From positions 1 to 64,000 of the forward strand of contig NW_026516750.1 of NCBI RefSeq assembly GCF_025766255.1: a stretch of 64,000 bases of DNA, read 5' to 3'. The position numbers and the translations under genes were made by a program. Each line of letters begins with the position of its first letter. Position 1 is the first letter of the stretch. The notes under the pieces were generated by a model. The model did not search any database. It was not told the origin of the DNA and was given only the letters and a program-made list of their open reading frames with translations. Shown in pieces: positions 47,747-58,873 of this stretch. The stretch comes from Zychaea mexicana (Eukaryota; Mucoromycota; Mucoromycetes; Mucorales; Lichtheimiaceae).

Positions 47747-48993
47747 AAAGATTGTACATACCCCACATTTAACTGTTATACACGCAATAAAGAGCATTAA
47801 AATATTAAAAAGAGCTAAAATCATACATCCACCATGGTATCATATTAAGGTTGGATAAGTTCATAACGACAAGGAGCGCTTTTACAAAATTTCATCATTT
47901 AATTCTACTAGCTGGTTATGCTACGGTTTTAGGCCGTTGCTATATATCGAGACCTCGTTTAGAAACTTGGTAGTGCTCAGAGATTATAGGTAGCATATAC
48001 AAAGCTGGTCCGCTTACAAAGTCGATCTAATGTGGGCTACTTCGATATCATATTTGCGCGAACTTGTTGTGCAGTAGCCTTCAAGCTCATTTCTTAAACT
48101 TGCTACGCACCTCTTTGTTGAAAAACTACACCTAATAACCTTTTCTTCGTTAATATTTTCTATTCAATAGATTCTTTTCTCATTATTATGTGATGACTAA
48201 ACATAAACTGCTCCTTTTTCATTAATCCCGTCGGGTTCAATCCCTTCAGCATGCTTAAAAGTAAAACAAACCCAAGTGTGAAAAATTTATTATTCCCTCT
48301 ATACCATTGCTGCGAATTCCTTGAAATAATGAGGGTTGAAAGTTGACGGATATATAATGAACGGGTGAACCACTGTATGAACCCAAAACTATCAGTATAT
48401 TAAATTATAGTTATATTTAATGGATACTCAGGGCACGGAGTCTGGGAAAAAGGCTACAGTATCCGTGTCATTTTGTGCAGATGTTTTACGAAAAACAAAA
48501 ATATACAGTATGCGGTACTGACCCATTAATGCAAATTAAAAGCTAAAAAGCAGCTGACTGACTTTACTAGGATTGCGTAGTTATTATAGTTTTCTTAAGA
48601 AGGATCAGCTGAAAAGATAACTCCTCCTTAGTGAATGAATGACACAAGACAAGTGCATTTTTCATCATATCACTCAGTAAGAGCACTATACACTAGAGTG
48701 CTTGGTATACTGACGTTTTGGAGCATCTTATCGATCGTTCAGCGTCAAATAGTGAAATCGGCATCACACGCGAGAATTCTACCGTCATATTAAATTATTG
48801 GAATAGCGCGCGGCCACGGATGATGCTTTTTCTGGCAATAGCACCATAACAAAAATAGTGGAAAACATATTTGATCCATTGATCGTCGAAGCACAAGTAC
48901 AAACGAGCGAAAAATGGCTCCTCTTGATGACCCAAAAGTTTTTTGTGTGATAGAAAATGAATTGTAAGGAATGAAAGGAGATATATATCTATA
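47747..48993. other. Intergenic region
   Basis: AT-rich. Near 48332-48400 a GAGGGTTGAAAGTTGACGG sequence faintly resembles the ends of the pogo-like elements, but no partner end was found. No gene recognised. Confidence 0.45.
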
Positions 48994-49804
48994 TTACATT
49001 TCTTCCAATTCATCATCAGTAGCCATTAAATCCTCCTCCGGAAAGTCGCCCACGGTCACCTTGATTGGCCGGACAAACGCACCATACTTAGGAGGACAAG
49101 AGAAATACCGAGTGCCTTGAACAGTACCATCGTTTTTACCCATGGGTTCATCATACTGTACACCAACCCACACACCCGGCTGGAATTCCGTCGTGCCGAC
49201 GAAACGAACTGTTCCACGCCGCCGATTAAGAGCATCTTCTGACAATGCGACCTCGCACCGATCGCCTATTTTGATACTGGCTGCTGCACGTTCATTTTCA
49301 TTTGCAAACTGTGCCATTTGTTCTTGTGCTTCTGCTGAAAAACGCCCCAATTTGTTACGTTCCTTAAATGCACGGACAGTATCCGTGCGTTTCTGGTACT
49401 CATCCTCGGTCAGTTCGAATTTTTCCACCAAGGATACGTCCGTGTATTGGTTCTTTATCCGATTTGGGTTCGTGTCAACGACGTGTAGCCGCATGAAATC
49501 TTCGATTGGATAGGATCCCACCATACGCTCGTCGTCGTCAATAGGTCCAACAAGCGATTCTCCCTGGTACAGGCTTAGTTTTTGGGTATCAGCCGGGACG
49601 CCCGTAATGGGCTCGAGTTTATACTGGATCGTGCAAGCGGAGGAGCTGTCTGTCAGGTTGCCCATATGTTTTGAATCCATTTTCTTCTTTCAAGATCTAA
49701 ACGAGTAAATTTACCTTGAGGTCCAAAATGGTCCATCCTTTGTCAAGTCTTCTTTCAGCGTTGATATTTTCGGGTGTAGTTACAATGACTGTTACGATTG
49801 ACAT
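48994..49804 (-). CDS. TBCB: Tubulin-folding cofactor B (CAP-Gly protein)
   Basis: Two exons, 49804-49715 and 49686-48994 (acceptor could be 3 nt further in), give about 260 aa. An N-terminal ubiquitin-like domain starts MSIVTVIVTTPE and includes LEPITGVPADTQKLSLY. A helical linker follows (LTEDEYQKRTDTVRAFKERNKLGRF). A C-terminal CAP-Gly domain (about 175-240) has GTVRFVGTTEFQPGVWVGVQYDEPMGKNDG and YGAFVRP, and the last residues are DELEEM. This is the TBCB/Alp11 architecture. With TBCE it dissociates or assembles alpha-tubulin, and the acidic tail mimics tubulin's EEY/F end, although here it ends in Met. It is tandem with the DPP III gene, 133 bp apart. Confidence 0.93.
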
Positions 49805-49937
49805 AATTCTCTCTTTTTCTTTTGTAGAGTGTGACAAAAAGAAGACGTGTGTTATAATGGAACGAAAAAGAAAGGAGACGAAAAAAGACAGCAGCACGCG
49901 GTTTGTGTTACAAAGGTTCCAATGAAAAAGTTTAATT

Positions 49938-52451
49938 TTAGACACGGCGTTCAACCATGCTTTGAATCATGCCAAGTGCAGAAGGATCATATTCTTTGAG
50001 TACAACTTGTTCGTTCTCAATGAACGTATTGCCCTGTACAAACACTTTACGAGGCTGTTTACTACGTAATACAATATCCCGAATGCTCTTCCAATCTTCA
50101 GGTACGCTGGTTGCATCCAAGTAGAACTGTGTGCCTTCCTTTTCGTCTGCAGTTGCCTTGTAGATTTGGAGTTTTGCCAAAAAGTCAGCCACAGCAGGTG
50201 CACCAACAGACCGAATCTTGGATCGATCCATGTTGATTTCTAAGCTGCCGTCGTCTGTCTTTTCAATGACCACAAAATCTTGTCCAGCCTTCAACATGAC
50301 ATTGAAGATGGCGTAACGACCCTGCATGTGTGCTTGGCCCCACTACACAAAAATAATAACATGTCACGTTGGTAAAATCTTTTGAGATCGATAATAACTG
50401 AGAGATTTCCCACTACTGCCGTATCAACTAATCGATCTCTCTTGCTTACCTTCTTTGCCTCTGGATCGTAAAACTCCAACGCCATTAAACCAGCTCTAGC
50501 CATATTTAAATACATGACATAGACGACATCCTCTGCCTCTTGATCCCGGTATCCAAAGATGTCCAGGATATCCTTGTGATGACTGAGCGTCAATGCAATG
50601 CACTCTGCACGACACTCTTCATAGCTACTGGCAATAGCCTTGAAAATGGAATTGAACGTTTGACCGGGTTTGTACCATGTCTGAACAGTTTTTCCAGGCG
50701 TGAGCGGGTTCTCGACCATTTCCTTGTCAAAATTGAGCTTGCCATCCGCGTCCTCAGTGAACAATTTGCCAGTTCCGTGACCCAACTCGTGCGTGCCCAC
50801 CTGAACCTCGAATGATGGATTGCGGTACTTGCGGTACAAATCGAGATCGCACTGTTTTATAAACGGAAATTTTTCATCCGGAGACTGCGCCGAAATCACG
50901 TTGCCCAGTGACACGTTCTTGGATCCCAACACTTGGGTGATATTTGTGTAGTTGGGGATATTGATTCCCGCAGGGACACCACCGGTAGCGAATGCAAGCA
51001 CTTCGAGCGAGGTGAAATCAGGTTTGTTGATGGTTTCACGCTCGAACGTAGATGGCCATGGCAACCGTGAGACAAATGTCGGTGCCTGGTCGACTAGGTT
51101 GCCGAACTTGATCGTTTGTTCCTTGTTCACCATGGCAACAAAACCTTCCCATTCCGCACGGACACCTGTGTGTAACGGCTCTTTATGCTTAACACAAAAT
51201 CCCAAATACTTAGTTTGATAATAGGAGACATGACACTTTACCTTGTGGATCGCGGTAGGTCTCAATAAATCCAATGTTGGTTTCCACGTTAGGTCCAATA
51301 TCCTTCAGCCAATGTCGCTGTGATTCCATGTGTGCTTCAACGGATCCCGTAGTAAAGGACTCGTAGTAGGCTTCCAGCATATCGGTTTGATGTTCATTGG
51401 CACTGTATGCAGCTGCCTGACGTATATTCTCGGAAACCTTTTGCATCTCTTTTTGGAAGTCACCAAAACTAATTTCGAGCTCCTTGCCATTACTCAAAGC
51501 ATACTTTCGAGAGTCTGCCACATTGCCTGATGCGGTCACCACTTTGTATCCTTCGTTTGTTTTGAAGATTCTATACCAACCAGCAAAAAGCATGTTTAAA
51601 TTATCTCTTGAAGGGAGGTGAGATCGCAATAATCGCTATTACCTTGTGTTCAATGGTTCGATCTTATGCTCTTCTAAGAAATCCTGCACAAGGCGGATAT
51701 CAGCCTTAGTCATGTCGGAAGAATAGTAACCAGATAGATGGCCGTCTTCTGGGAATCCAAGAAGCGTGTTTTTCTCCACATTGTAAATCTCTTGTTGGGT
51801 CTCCAGTGAAAGCCTTGCACCCGCAGCCTCTACAATCTTCTTCAAATCTTCTACGGGAAGACGTGGGATGAACTTTTCGTCACCAAACGACTTGTAGTTG
51901 CTCAAGTTGCCCAGGAACTGTGCAGAGTATTGCAAAAACTGTTCAAATGATTCTTTGGATACACCACTACACAGATGATATAAATACAACACACGCATCA
52001 AAGAGTCAATAGCAGCAAAGAGTAGATATTTTCCTTTAACTGTTTTTTACCTCTTGGCGGCAAGCTGTTCTACGTTGACCATTCCGCCAGTCTTGTCGTC
52101 ACGGAAGATTTCAAGAATCAAGATATAGATGGGAACGGCGTTGGGATTGGTTTGGGCGACGATCACACGAGTACCTTCAAAAGAAGCGCGCGACATGTAA
52201 TGAGCATAGTGCTTTTCACGGTTGGAAAGTGATTCGAAGAAGGGCTTTGCCTCCAGACGAGAGTAAGGGGGGTGTTCGTCAGCAAAGTAGCGCGTCATAT
52301 TAGCTTTGTTGGCAGTAGCAGTAGCAGTAGTAAAGCGACGGGATAATAAAGTGTTGGAATAGTGGTGTTTTGGGGTAGAAGAAGAAGAAGAAAAGAGGCG
52401 CTTGACAATAGGAGCAGCAGGCGATCGAATTGCGTAATAAGAAGATAGCAT
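49938..52451 (-). CDS. DPP3: Dipeptidyl peptidase III (M49) with a shortened HELGH zinc motif
   Basis: Five exons, 52451-52051, 51966-51643, 51570-51242, 51165-50450 and 50342-49938, give 724 aa, the family length. It is a zinc exopeptidase that removes N-terminal dipeptides from oligopeptides. Family blocks include HYAHYMSRASFEGTRV, FAGWYRIFKTNEG, GVPAGINIPNY and LGNVISAQSP. The zinc site reads THELGHGTGKLF (codons 50777-50791), where eukaryotic DPP III normally has the hexapeptide HELLGH. The second motif EECRAE is present (about 50600-50620). A Ser/Arg-rich leader (MLSSYYAIRSPAAPIVKRLF) precedes a second in-frame Met (residue 52, MTRYFADEHPPY). This sugg­ests a mitochondrial long form and a cytosolic short form. 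Confidence 0.93.
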
Positions 52452-53734
52452 CTTTTTTTTGTGTGTTTTCGCAGGCTGCGTGTGATGATGCTTGTGTTTT
52501 GGTGGACCTGAAAATAAAAAAACGCCTTGCACTAAAACAGGCAATAATTGTCAAATGCGACAAAAGTTACCCTATATTTCACATTGAATATGACCGAACC
52601 ACCGAAACCTGTTAATTTAACCCCGTCTGTCCGTGCTCATTAGCCTTGCTTGCTTGCTCTTGCAACAGGACGAAGGAAGCGGATGTGGGCAACGTTTCTC
52701 AATACAATAAAATCCATAGTATATACGCTCAAGAACTTGTATGATACAACTTATGGCGCCTAGATTTGTTTTTCAGCTTGGCGTCACACGAACTTTTTGA
52801 ACAGGGCAGGTGATACTTTTCTTTTTTACTTGGCGATTCAATACTTTTTAGGGTTCTATCTGTCACAGTAGTAGCTCTTGTAAGTTGCTGAGCTGCCAAG
52901 TAACTTCTGAGCTTAAGTATGTGATTGAGCAATTGAAGCTTTCTGCAGAAGTGTGTGCGTGTAGTAATGGAACTATCCATTCACTATGGAAGCTTTATTC
53001 TTTGAAAAAATGTGTCCTACATGGTATAATACAGAAAAGACAGGCAACTAATGGTAATACGTCAAGTATAGCAAATGGTAATCCGCAGTGACTATTTTCT
53101 GAAAACAAATATTGCTGCTATGTCTTCTCTATGCCGGAATGATGTTCGGTGCACGCCATCCCGATTGACCTTTCGAAATCCACCACGTCAATATAATTGA
53201 ATACAAAGCACATCTTGAAAAAAGCCAGGTCTGTCCCCAAACTCGGCTACCTAAAAGTCTTACTTAATTTAGTGCTGTCATAGCACTTTGCAAGAAAAAG
53301 GATCGTAATACTCTTATTGCTTGAAATAGGAGCAGGAATGTTATTATACATGTACAAATACACCTGCCGATGATATCATTTTCTTATTGGTAAAAAAATT
53401 GTTGTTGGTGTCAGAAAATACAGGGTTACTGAAAAATCTTGTCGCACATTTTGAAATATCAAGTTGTATTGTAGTAATAAATAATGTCGCATTTTTTAAT
53501 ATAGATATCGCCTGTTTTAGTAGCAACATAACGAATTCTGAATAAAACTGTCTAATGAAGACTATTTTAAATAGTATTTGCATAAAGCTATGATGGTTCA
53601 CTGGATATGATAAAGAAAAAAGAGATTCTACTTACCTTTTATACTTACAATTTACTACATAGGTAGCTCTCTTTTCTACAACACTTAATTAAGCATATAT
53701 ATATGTGAATGAGAAACGAATCCTAGAAATCCAT
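52452..53734. other. Intergenic region
   Basis: Upstream of DPP III, then AT-rich sequence. No recognised gene or repeat. Confidence 0.5.
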
Positions 53735-54700
53735 AGATTTTACGTATTACATGCCTCACGGATTCTTGTAGTCAAGGTCTTTCTTGTTGTGAGAAATCGC
53801 TGACGTTTAATCTTGCTCTTTGTTACAGACCAAAACTGTTTTACTGTACATATGTATTGGATTGAGCTCAGGCGAATATGAAGGAAGATATGATATGCAC
53901 ATTGATATCCACGACATTGAATATATTCTGCAGTATCAATGGAAGTGTGGATAGGTAATGGCCTTTCATATGTGGATATTCATTCATTTCATCTAAGTGC
54001 TCCCTTCAAAAAATTAATATAGTGACCTGTAACAGTCCCAGTACTCAGAACTTCATATTTTTGCCTGGCTTTTCTCTTCTTTTTAGGACGAAGTGTTCTC
54101 ACATTAACTCTAATTAAACCTAGGCAGAAATGGCGCCCAACACTGTTATAGCTTTTGCGCTTGTAGTTGGCATCGTTACAACAGCAGCAGTAACCAACCT
54201 TTGACCAAGCTCTTGTACGCTTCATATTTATAAGGAATGTTGATTTATCCATAGATACACAATTAGTTAAGAACTTCATATTGGTTTGATCTTATTCTTA
54301 AAAAACATGATCAAAGCGTTCTTCAAATATCTGTCCTATTTCTTTACAGAGAGAAACTCTGCTTTTTTCAATAATAAGTTGCATTCTGTCCTTATAAAAT
54401 TATGTACATACTGTGCTACTGGATACTTTTAGATCACTACAGTAGGGCTAAACTCAATTCAATAAATGCTCAGTAATATCCACGACTGCAGCAGTAGGAT
54501 TAAAGTCAATGTACTTAATAATCGTCTTTCAATGTTCCTCATTAAGAATGCATTTGCGGCCTTATTTCTGACTATCTACATAAATCGAATACAAATTCTC
54601 TTGATATTGCTTTACCCATCTCTGTGCAGCACGAACATGTATACATAATTGCTTCGCAACTGCTGAAGCACTCATACATTTATCAATCTTTATTTTAAAA
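53735..54700 (-). mobile_element. Degenerate Tc1/mariner-superfamily DDE transposase
   Basis: The order of blocks on the minus strand is intact but broken by stops and frameshifts. The N-terminal helix-turn-helix reads MSASAVAKQLCIHVRAAQRWVKQY (about 54600-54680). Then come ILNEEH and YIDFNPTAAVVDITEHLL (about 54460-54540). The first catalytic region has STFLINMKRTRAWSKVG (about 54200-54250), normally DExxFxINxxRxxxWS. The end has IDTAEYIQCRGY ... VKQFWSVTKSKIKRQRF (about 53770-53900), equivalent to the NPIEQFWSVxKxKVKR block. The first Asp-Glu is changed and the coding frame is lost. It differs from the Tc1-like relic at 7.0-7.7 kb. Confidence 0.7.
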
Positions 54701-56537
54701 AAATTGGCCTTGTCCTCATTGGCATACGAGTATATAAACGTTTCACAGCTATTCCTCTCATATATACGTCTTCATATCTTTCCTCCCTTGGATGATTTAA
54801 ATGCTGTACATTGACGTGTGTAGTACTGGCAGATATACGGTGTGTGATGTGAGCGATCCAAGTGCAAAATAATTCTGATGAACTATGTTATCCATAGGTT
54901 CAGGTCTGCCATTATCATCAACAGCACTTCCCTGCCATCTCCATAGAAAATTTTCTTATCATACTATGATGTAAAGTTCGATGATGTATAGTTTGATTGT
55001 AAAGCCTTCCAATAGTATTTATATTTTTACAGTGCGCAAGTATCTGATATCGAAGCAGAGCGACATCAATTTTGAAACATGTGACACTGATTGTGCTGCC
55101 AAGCGACTTTGATTTTTATCATTTATCACTTCATCCTCAAATCTGGGCCTTTTAAACTTGCATAACATTGATCATCAGTACCGCATACTTTTGATTAAAA
55201 AGCCTTCTCAATGGAATTGGGAAGCTATTGCTTACAGCTATAAGTGTAGATGCGTAGATTCCTGATTACAGTAGCATTTTTGACAGAATATAAGAAGTTT
55301 CAGTCGCTGTAAGATAAAGTTATATTGTGTTGGGGGCAACACTTTATTTTATCTCATCACAGTATTATAAAATTGAAGCCACACAGATATGAATATATAC
55401 CATTGTATATCAAGCGAATGGGTTTATATTGGCGTGTCTGTGACATACTTACGATGCTACTGGCGTATATACGTAAAAAAGCGTATCTGGTCGTATCTAG
55501 GATTTTTTCAACGTACTGTATATAGCTCCGTATATGCCATAGATCTCACTAGAAACGTATGTTGGCGAAACTGGTGCAAGAGAACCAAATGATCTCCAGA
55601 CAGTGATTTCGTTCTTTTAGTCTTTGCACGATATGTAGCAGCTGTTACAATAGATAATAGAATGACCATTAATAAGTAGGTATTCATGCAAGGTGTATCA
55701 CAATCAGGCGGAGGGTCTATATATAGACAATCTCATCATGCTGCTGCTATTGCTGCTGCAACAAATTGCGCTATAATTCGATGATGGTTGCACAATTAAT
55801 GTAAAGCGTAGATTTTTAGGCTCAAATGGCGTGCGGATTTTCGTTTTAACTCCTTCCTTGTCAATCTACTTACCCAGTGCGTGCGACAGCATGAATGTGC
55901 TTGCCACATGGTATGTATTTTTAATGCTTCAACACTAAAGAGATGCAACGTCCAATGCAAGTACTAGTATAGATCATATAACACGCTCGTATATTGGTAC
56001 TACTATTGCTAGTAATGCTATTACTTTCTAAGAAGATGATGACAAAAGTAGTGTTGTGATGCGCATTGATGTACATACCTTCCTTATTCGTGCTACACTC
56101 ATCATGGGTTTTTTTTTCAGCTTTTCGCTCTCGTGAGGCTTTAGTAACAATGAATGATTCGGTAGGTTTCAAATGCCTTGACCCGCCAACCAGGCCGAAT
56201 AAGTAACCAGTACTTTGGTGGTTTCTTAACCCACCTGGAAATCAAGTCACAGCAGAGAGTAGAAAGAGGCGGGCAATGCTTAGTCGCCGAGTATTTTTTT
56301 TTTTGTTTTTCTGGGACCGAGAAAAAAACATCTGCAAGCCAAGCGCGGAGAACTGTCGCATTGAATGATCTGCTTTTTTTTGTGTGTTTGCAAATCCTAA
56401 TAAGCAGCATTTTTTTTTCTCTCGTTTTGCCTCTCTCTCACTCTTTCTTTTGAAGCACCTTTTTTTATCTTCTACTTTCCTTACCTTTTCTCTCTCTCTC
56501 TCCCTACCACCCTACTCACCGTTTTTACTCTTTGTAA
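54701..56537. other. Intergenic region
   Basis: AT-rich. The last 150 bp (56400-56530) are C/T-rich and lead into the next gene. No other feature recognised. Confidence 0.5.
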
Positions 56538-58873
56538 ATGAATATTCAAGACTATATTCCATCTAATGCAAAGGAATCCCAACCTTTGCATTATGCAAAC
56601 GGTGATGACCTTATTCGCTCAAATAACTTTGAGTCCAGCAGACGCATAACGGCATCTTCTTCGACAATGCTTTCGAGTATCCCAGAAAACGAGGCTGCTA
56701 CAACCACTATGGCTCCGGCGGTACCGTCCATAACGACAACACAAGGCATGAGCAACGCTAATAATATGTCTTCGTCGATTGCTGTTGGCGACGACTTTGG
56801 ACAGCAACCAGCAACACAAGATTTAATTGACAGTGACACGCAAGATTCAGTACAAGACACATTGGACCCAGCATTGCTGCTTTCTCGATACTCTCGGTAC
56901 GACAAGCGCAAAAGTAGTCCTGCAGTATTGGGCTTATTGCCAGGTCTAAGTCAAAATCAACTGGCCATGCATTTGTCACAGCAACGAAATTCGATTGAGG
57001 CTGCCATGTTGCTCGCCAATTTGAATAAGCTTAGTACGGAAGCCACTACAGCTGCCCCCACAGCAAGCAACAGCAGCAGTAGCAGCAGCAAACCTGAACA
57101 AGGCAACAAGGGTAAGATTTGAAACAATTTAGTGCGTTTTGTTGGGGGTTGTTGTTGAAGAGTTTGAAAGAATTGGGAAGGGAGAAAGGAAAAGACGACG
57201 CCTGTAGTCTGGTTTTTGTATTATTGTGGTGTGTTTGCATTGTGTATTTCATGCCAGAAGATGAGGGCGTGTATATTTGTGTGAGGGGGGCTGGTTGGTG
57301 GGATTCAATCTTTATGCGCATAAAAAATTTTCATCCTACGTTACTACCAAAATTTACACGCCCACGCTAAATCTCCCTTGTCTTTATCAAATGTATACTT
57401 TGCAGGCACACCATGGCAGGATGACATGTCTCTTGAGACACAGCAAAAGTCTAGTTGGGATGACGATCTCGGCACCTCTTTGGAAGCAGAAAGTATGCGG
57501 CGCCACTCGTATGATGTGGGCATGACCTGGAACACCATGCCCGAATCTTTCCTTGGCCGGTCCGATCTCATGCCGAATCTTGGAAGCTCGTCTTCCTCCA
57601 CCGAAAACGAAGAAATGGAAGTGTCAGCATCAAAGCTTACATGGACGCAAGATGGTATGGTCGTGACTGGGAACGACACAGGCTCTTCGACGACAGGCGA
57701 ATATGCACACATGTTTGAATTCATGCAGCATCCAACATCTCCACGACCGCCCTCTTCGCCACCATCACTACCACCATCATCATCACAAACGCCCTCGTTT
57801 CCAAAACACTCGCCGTTTTATTACCAGCAGTTACCGCCTCCACCCTATCCGCCTCCACATCCATCGTATCCTGCATACCAACAACAACTGCAACACCCGC
57901 ATCAGCAAACCCAAGGTGTTTCACAACCGCCTCTGCCACAACATCCTCAGATGACTGCCCATCACGACCAGTCTCGTCCTTTACCGCCACCTCCACAGCC
58001 GATGGATCCTTACTATCGTCCGTACAACCAGCATCCAATGCATCCTCCTCCACACCCTTACTATTATCATCCTCACCAACAGCCACCGCCACACCAGGGC
58101 CCTCCACCGTTGATGCACCCAGCACAGATACCCGGATCGATGCAAGCTGCACCACCCCCTCCTCCCGCGGCACCACGAACCACAAAACGGAAAAAGGCCA
58201 AGGTGGATGAAGACGAAGGCGATGTGGTGGAGCCAGGCGACCCTGATTTCCCTGACATGGCACAACGAGACGTTGAAGCTGCTCGTAATGATCCAGAGGC
58301 TCGTCCAAGACGTCAAAAAATGCGTTTTGATGATGACCAGTATACTCCACGATGGGTCCGTTATAATGGTCAGGCCAAGGAAGGTCTTTGTGATACGTGC
58401 ACGCCGGGCAAATGGTTACAGCTCAAAAACAGTGCTTTTTGGTAAGAAGAGAAAGAGAGAAAAGACGTAGAGGAAAAGGGATCCTCTTCTTTTTTGGTCC
58501 TTCGTGTAGGAGCTGTTTTAACATGTCATTTCTTTTCTTAACTCCCTCCCCCTCCCCGCAGGTATCACAAACAGTTCTTCCACGGTATTTCTTCAGTTTC
58601 GGGTAGACCATTCATCCAGCCAGTGGAGACTCGATGGGTTGACCAAGATCTAGTGGAAGGCCTATGCCATCAATGCGGTCAGTGGGTTGCGGTCAGCAAT
58701 GTCAAAAGGAAGAACAGTGTTCTGTGGTATCGTCACGCACACAAGGTATGTATAGCTGTCTAGTATCGTTGCTGCTACTAAAAGGCCTACTATGTGAGCT
58801 AACAGAGTGATTGCTTGCTATGTAGTGTCACGTATATCACAAACCTAAAACGGGAACACCTAAAAAACGTTAA
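56538..58873 (+). CDS. Rua1-C-domain transcription factor-like protein
   Basis: Four exons, 56538-57111, 57406-58441, 58562-58745 and 58826-58873, give 613 aa. The first 460 residues are disordered, with a Pro/His/Gln-rich region at about 310-440 and a basic patch TKRKKAK. The C-terminus holds a Cys/His-rich domain: YTPRWVRYNGQAKEGLCDTCTPGKWLQLKNSAFWYHKQFFHGISSVSG in segments, then EGLCHQCGQWV and LWYRHAHKCH. This matches the Rua1 C-terminal (DUF4451-type) domain. The exon 2/3 junction rebuilds FWYHKQ and the exon 3/4 junction rebuilds HAHKCH, so the model is well supported. Ustilago Rua1 activates a glycolipid cluster; here only DNA-binding regulation is inferred. Confidence 0.87.

Noticed and set aside
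48332..48400. Sequence faintly like the pogo-type inverted repeats at 5.3 and 29.3 kb
   Set aside because: Only one poor end was found and no TA-flanked partner, so it is not called as an element.
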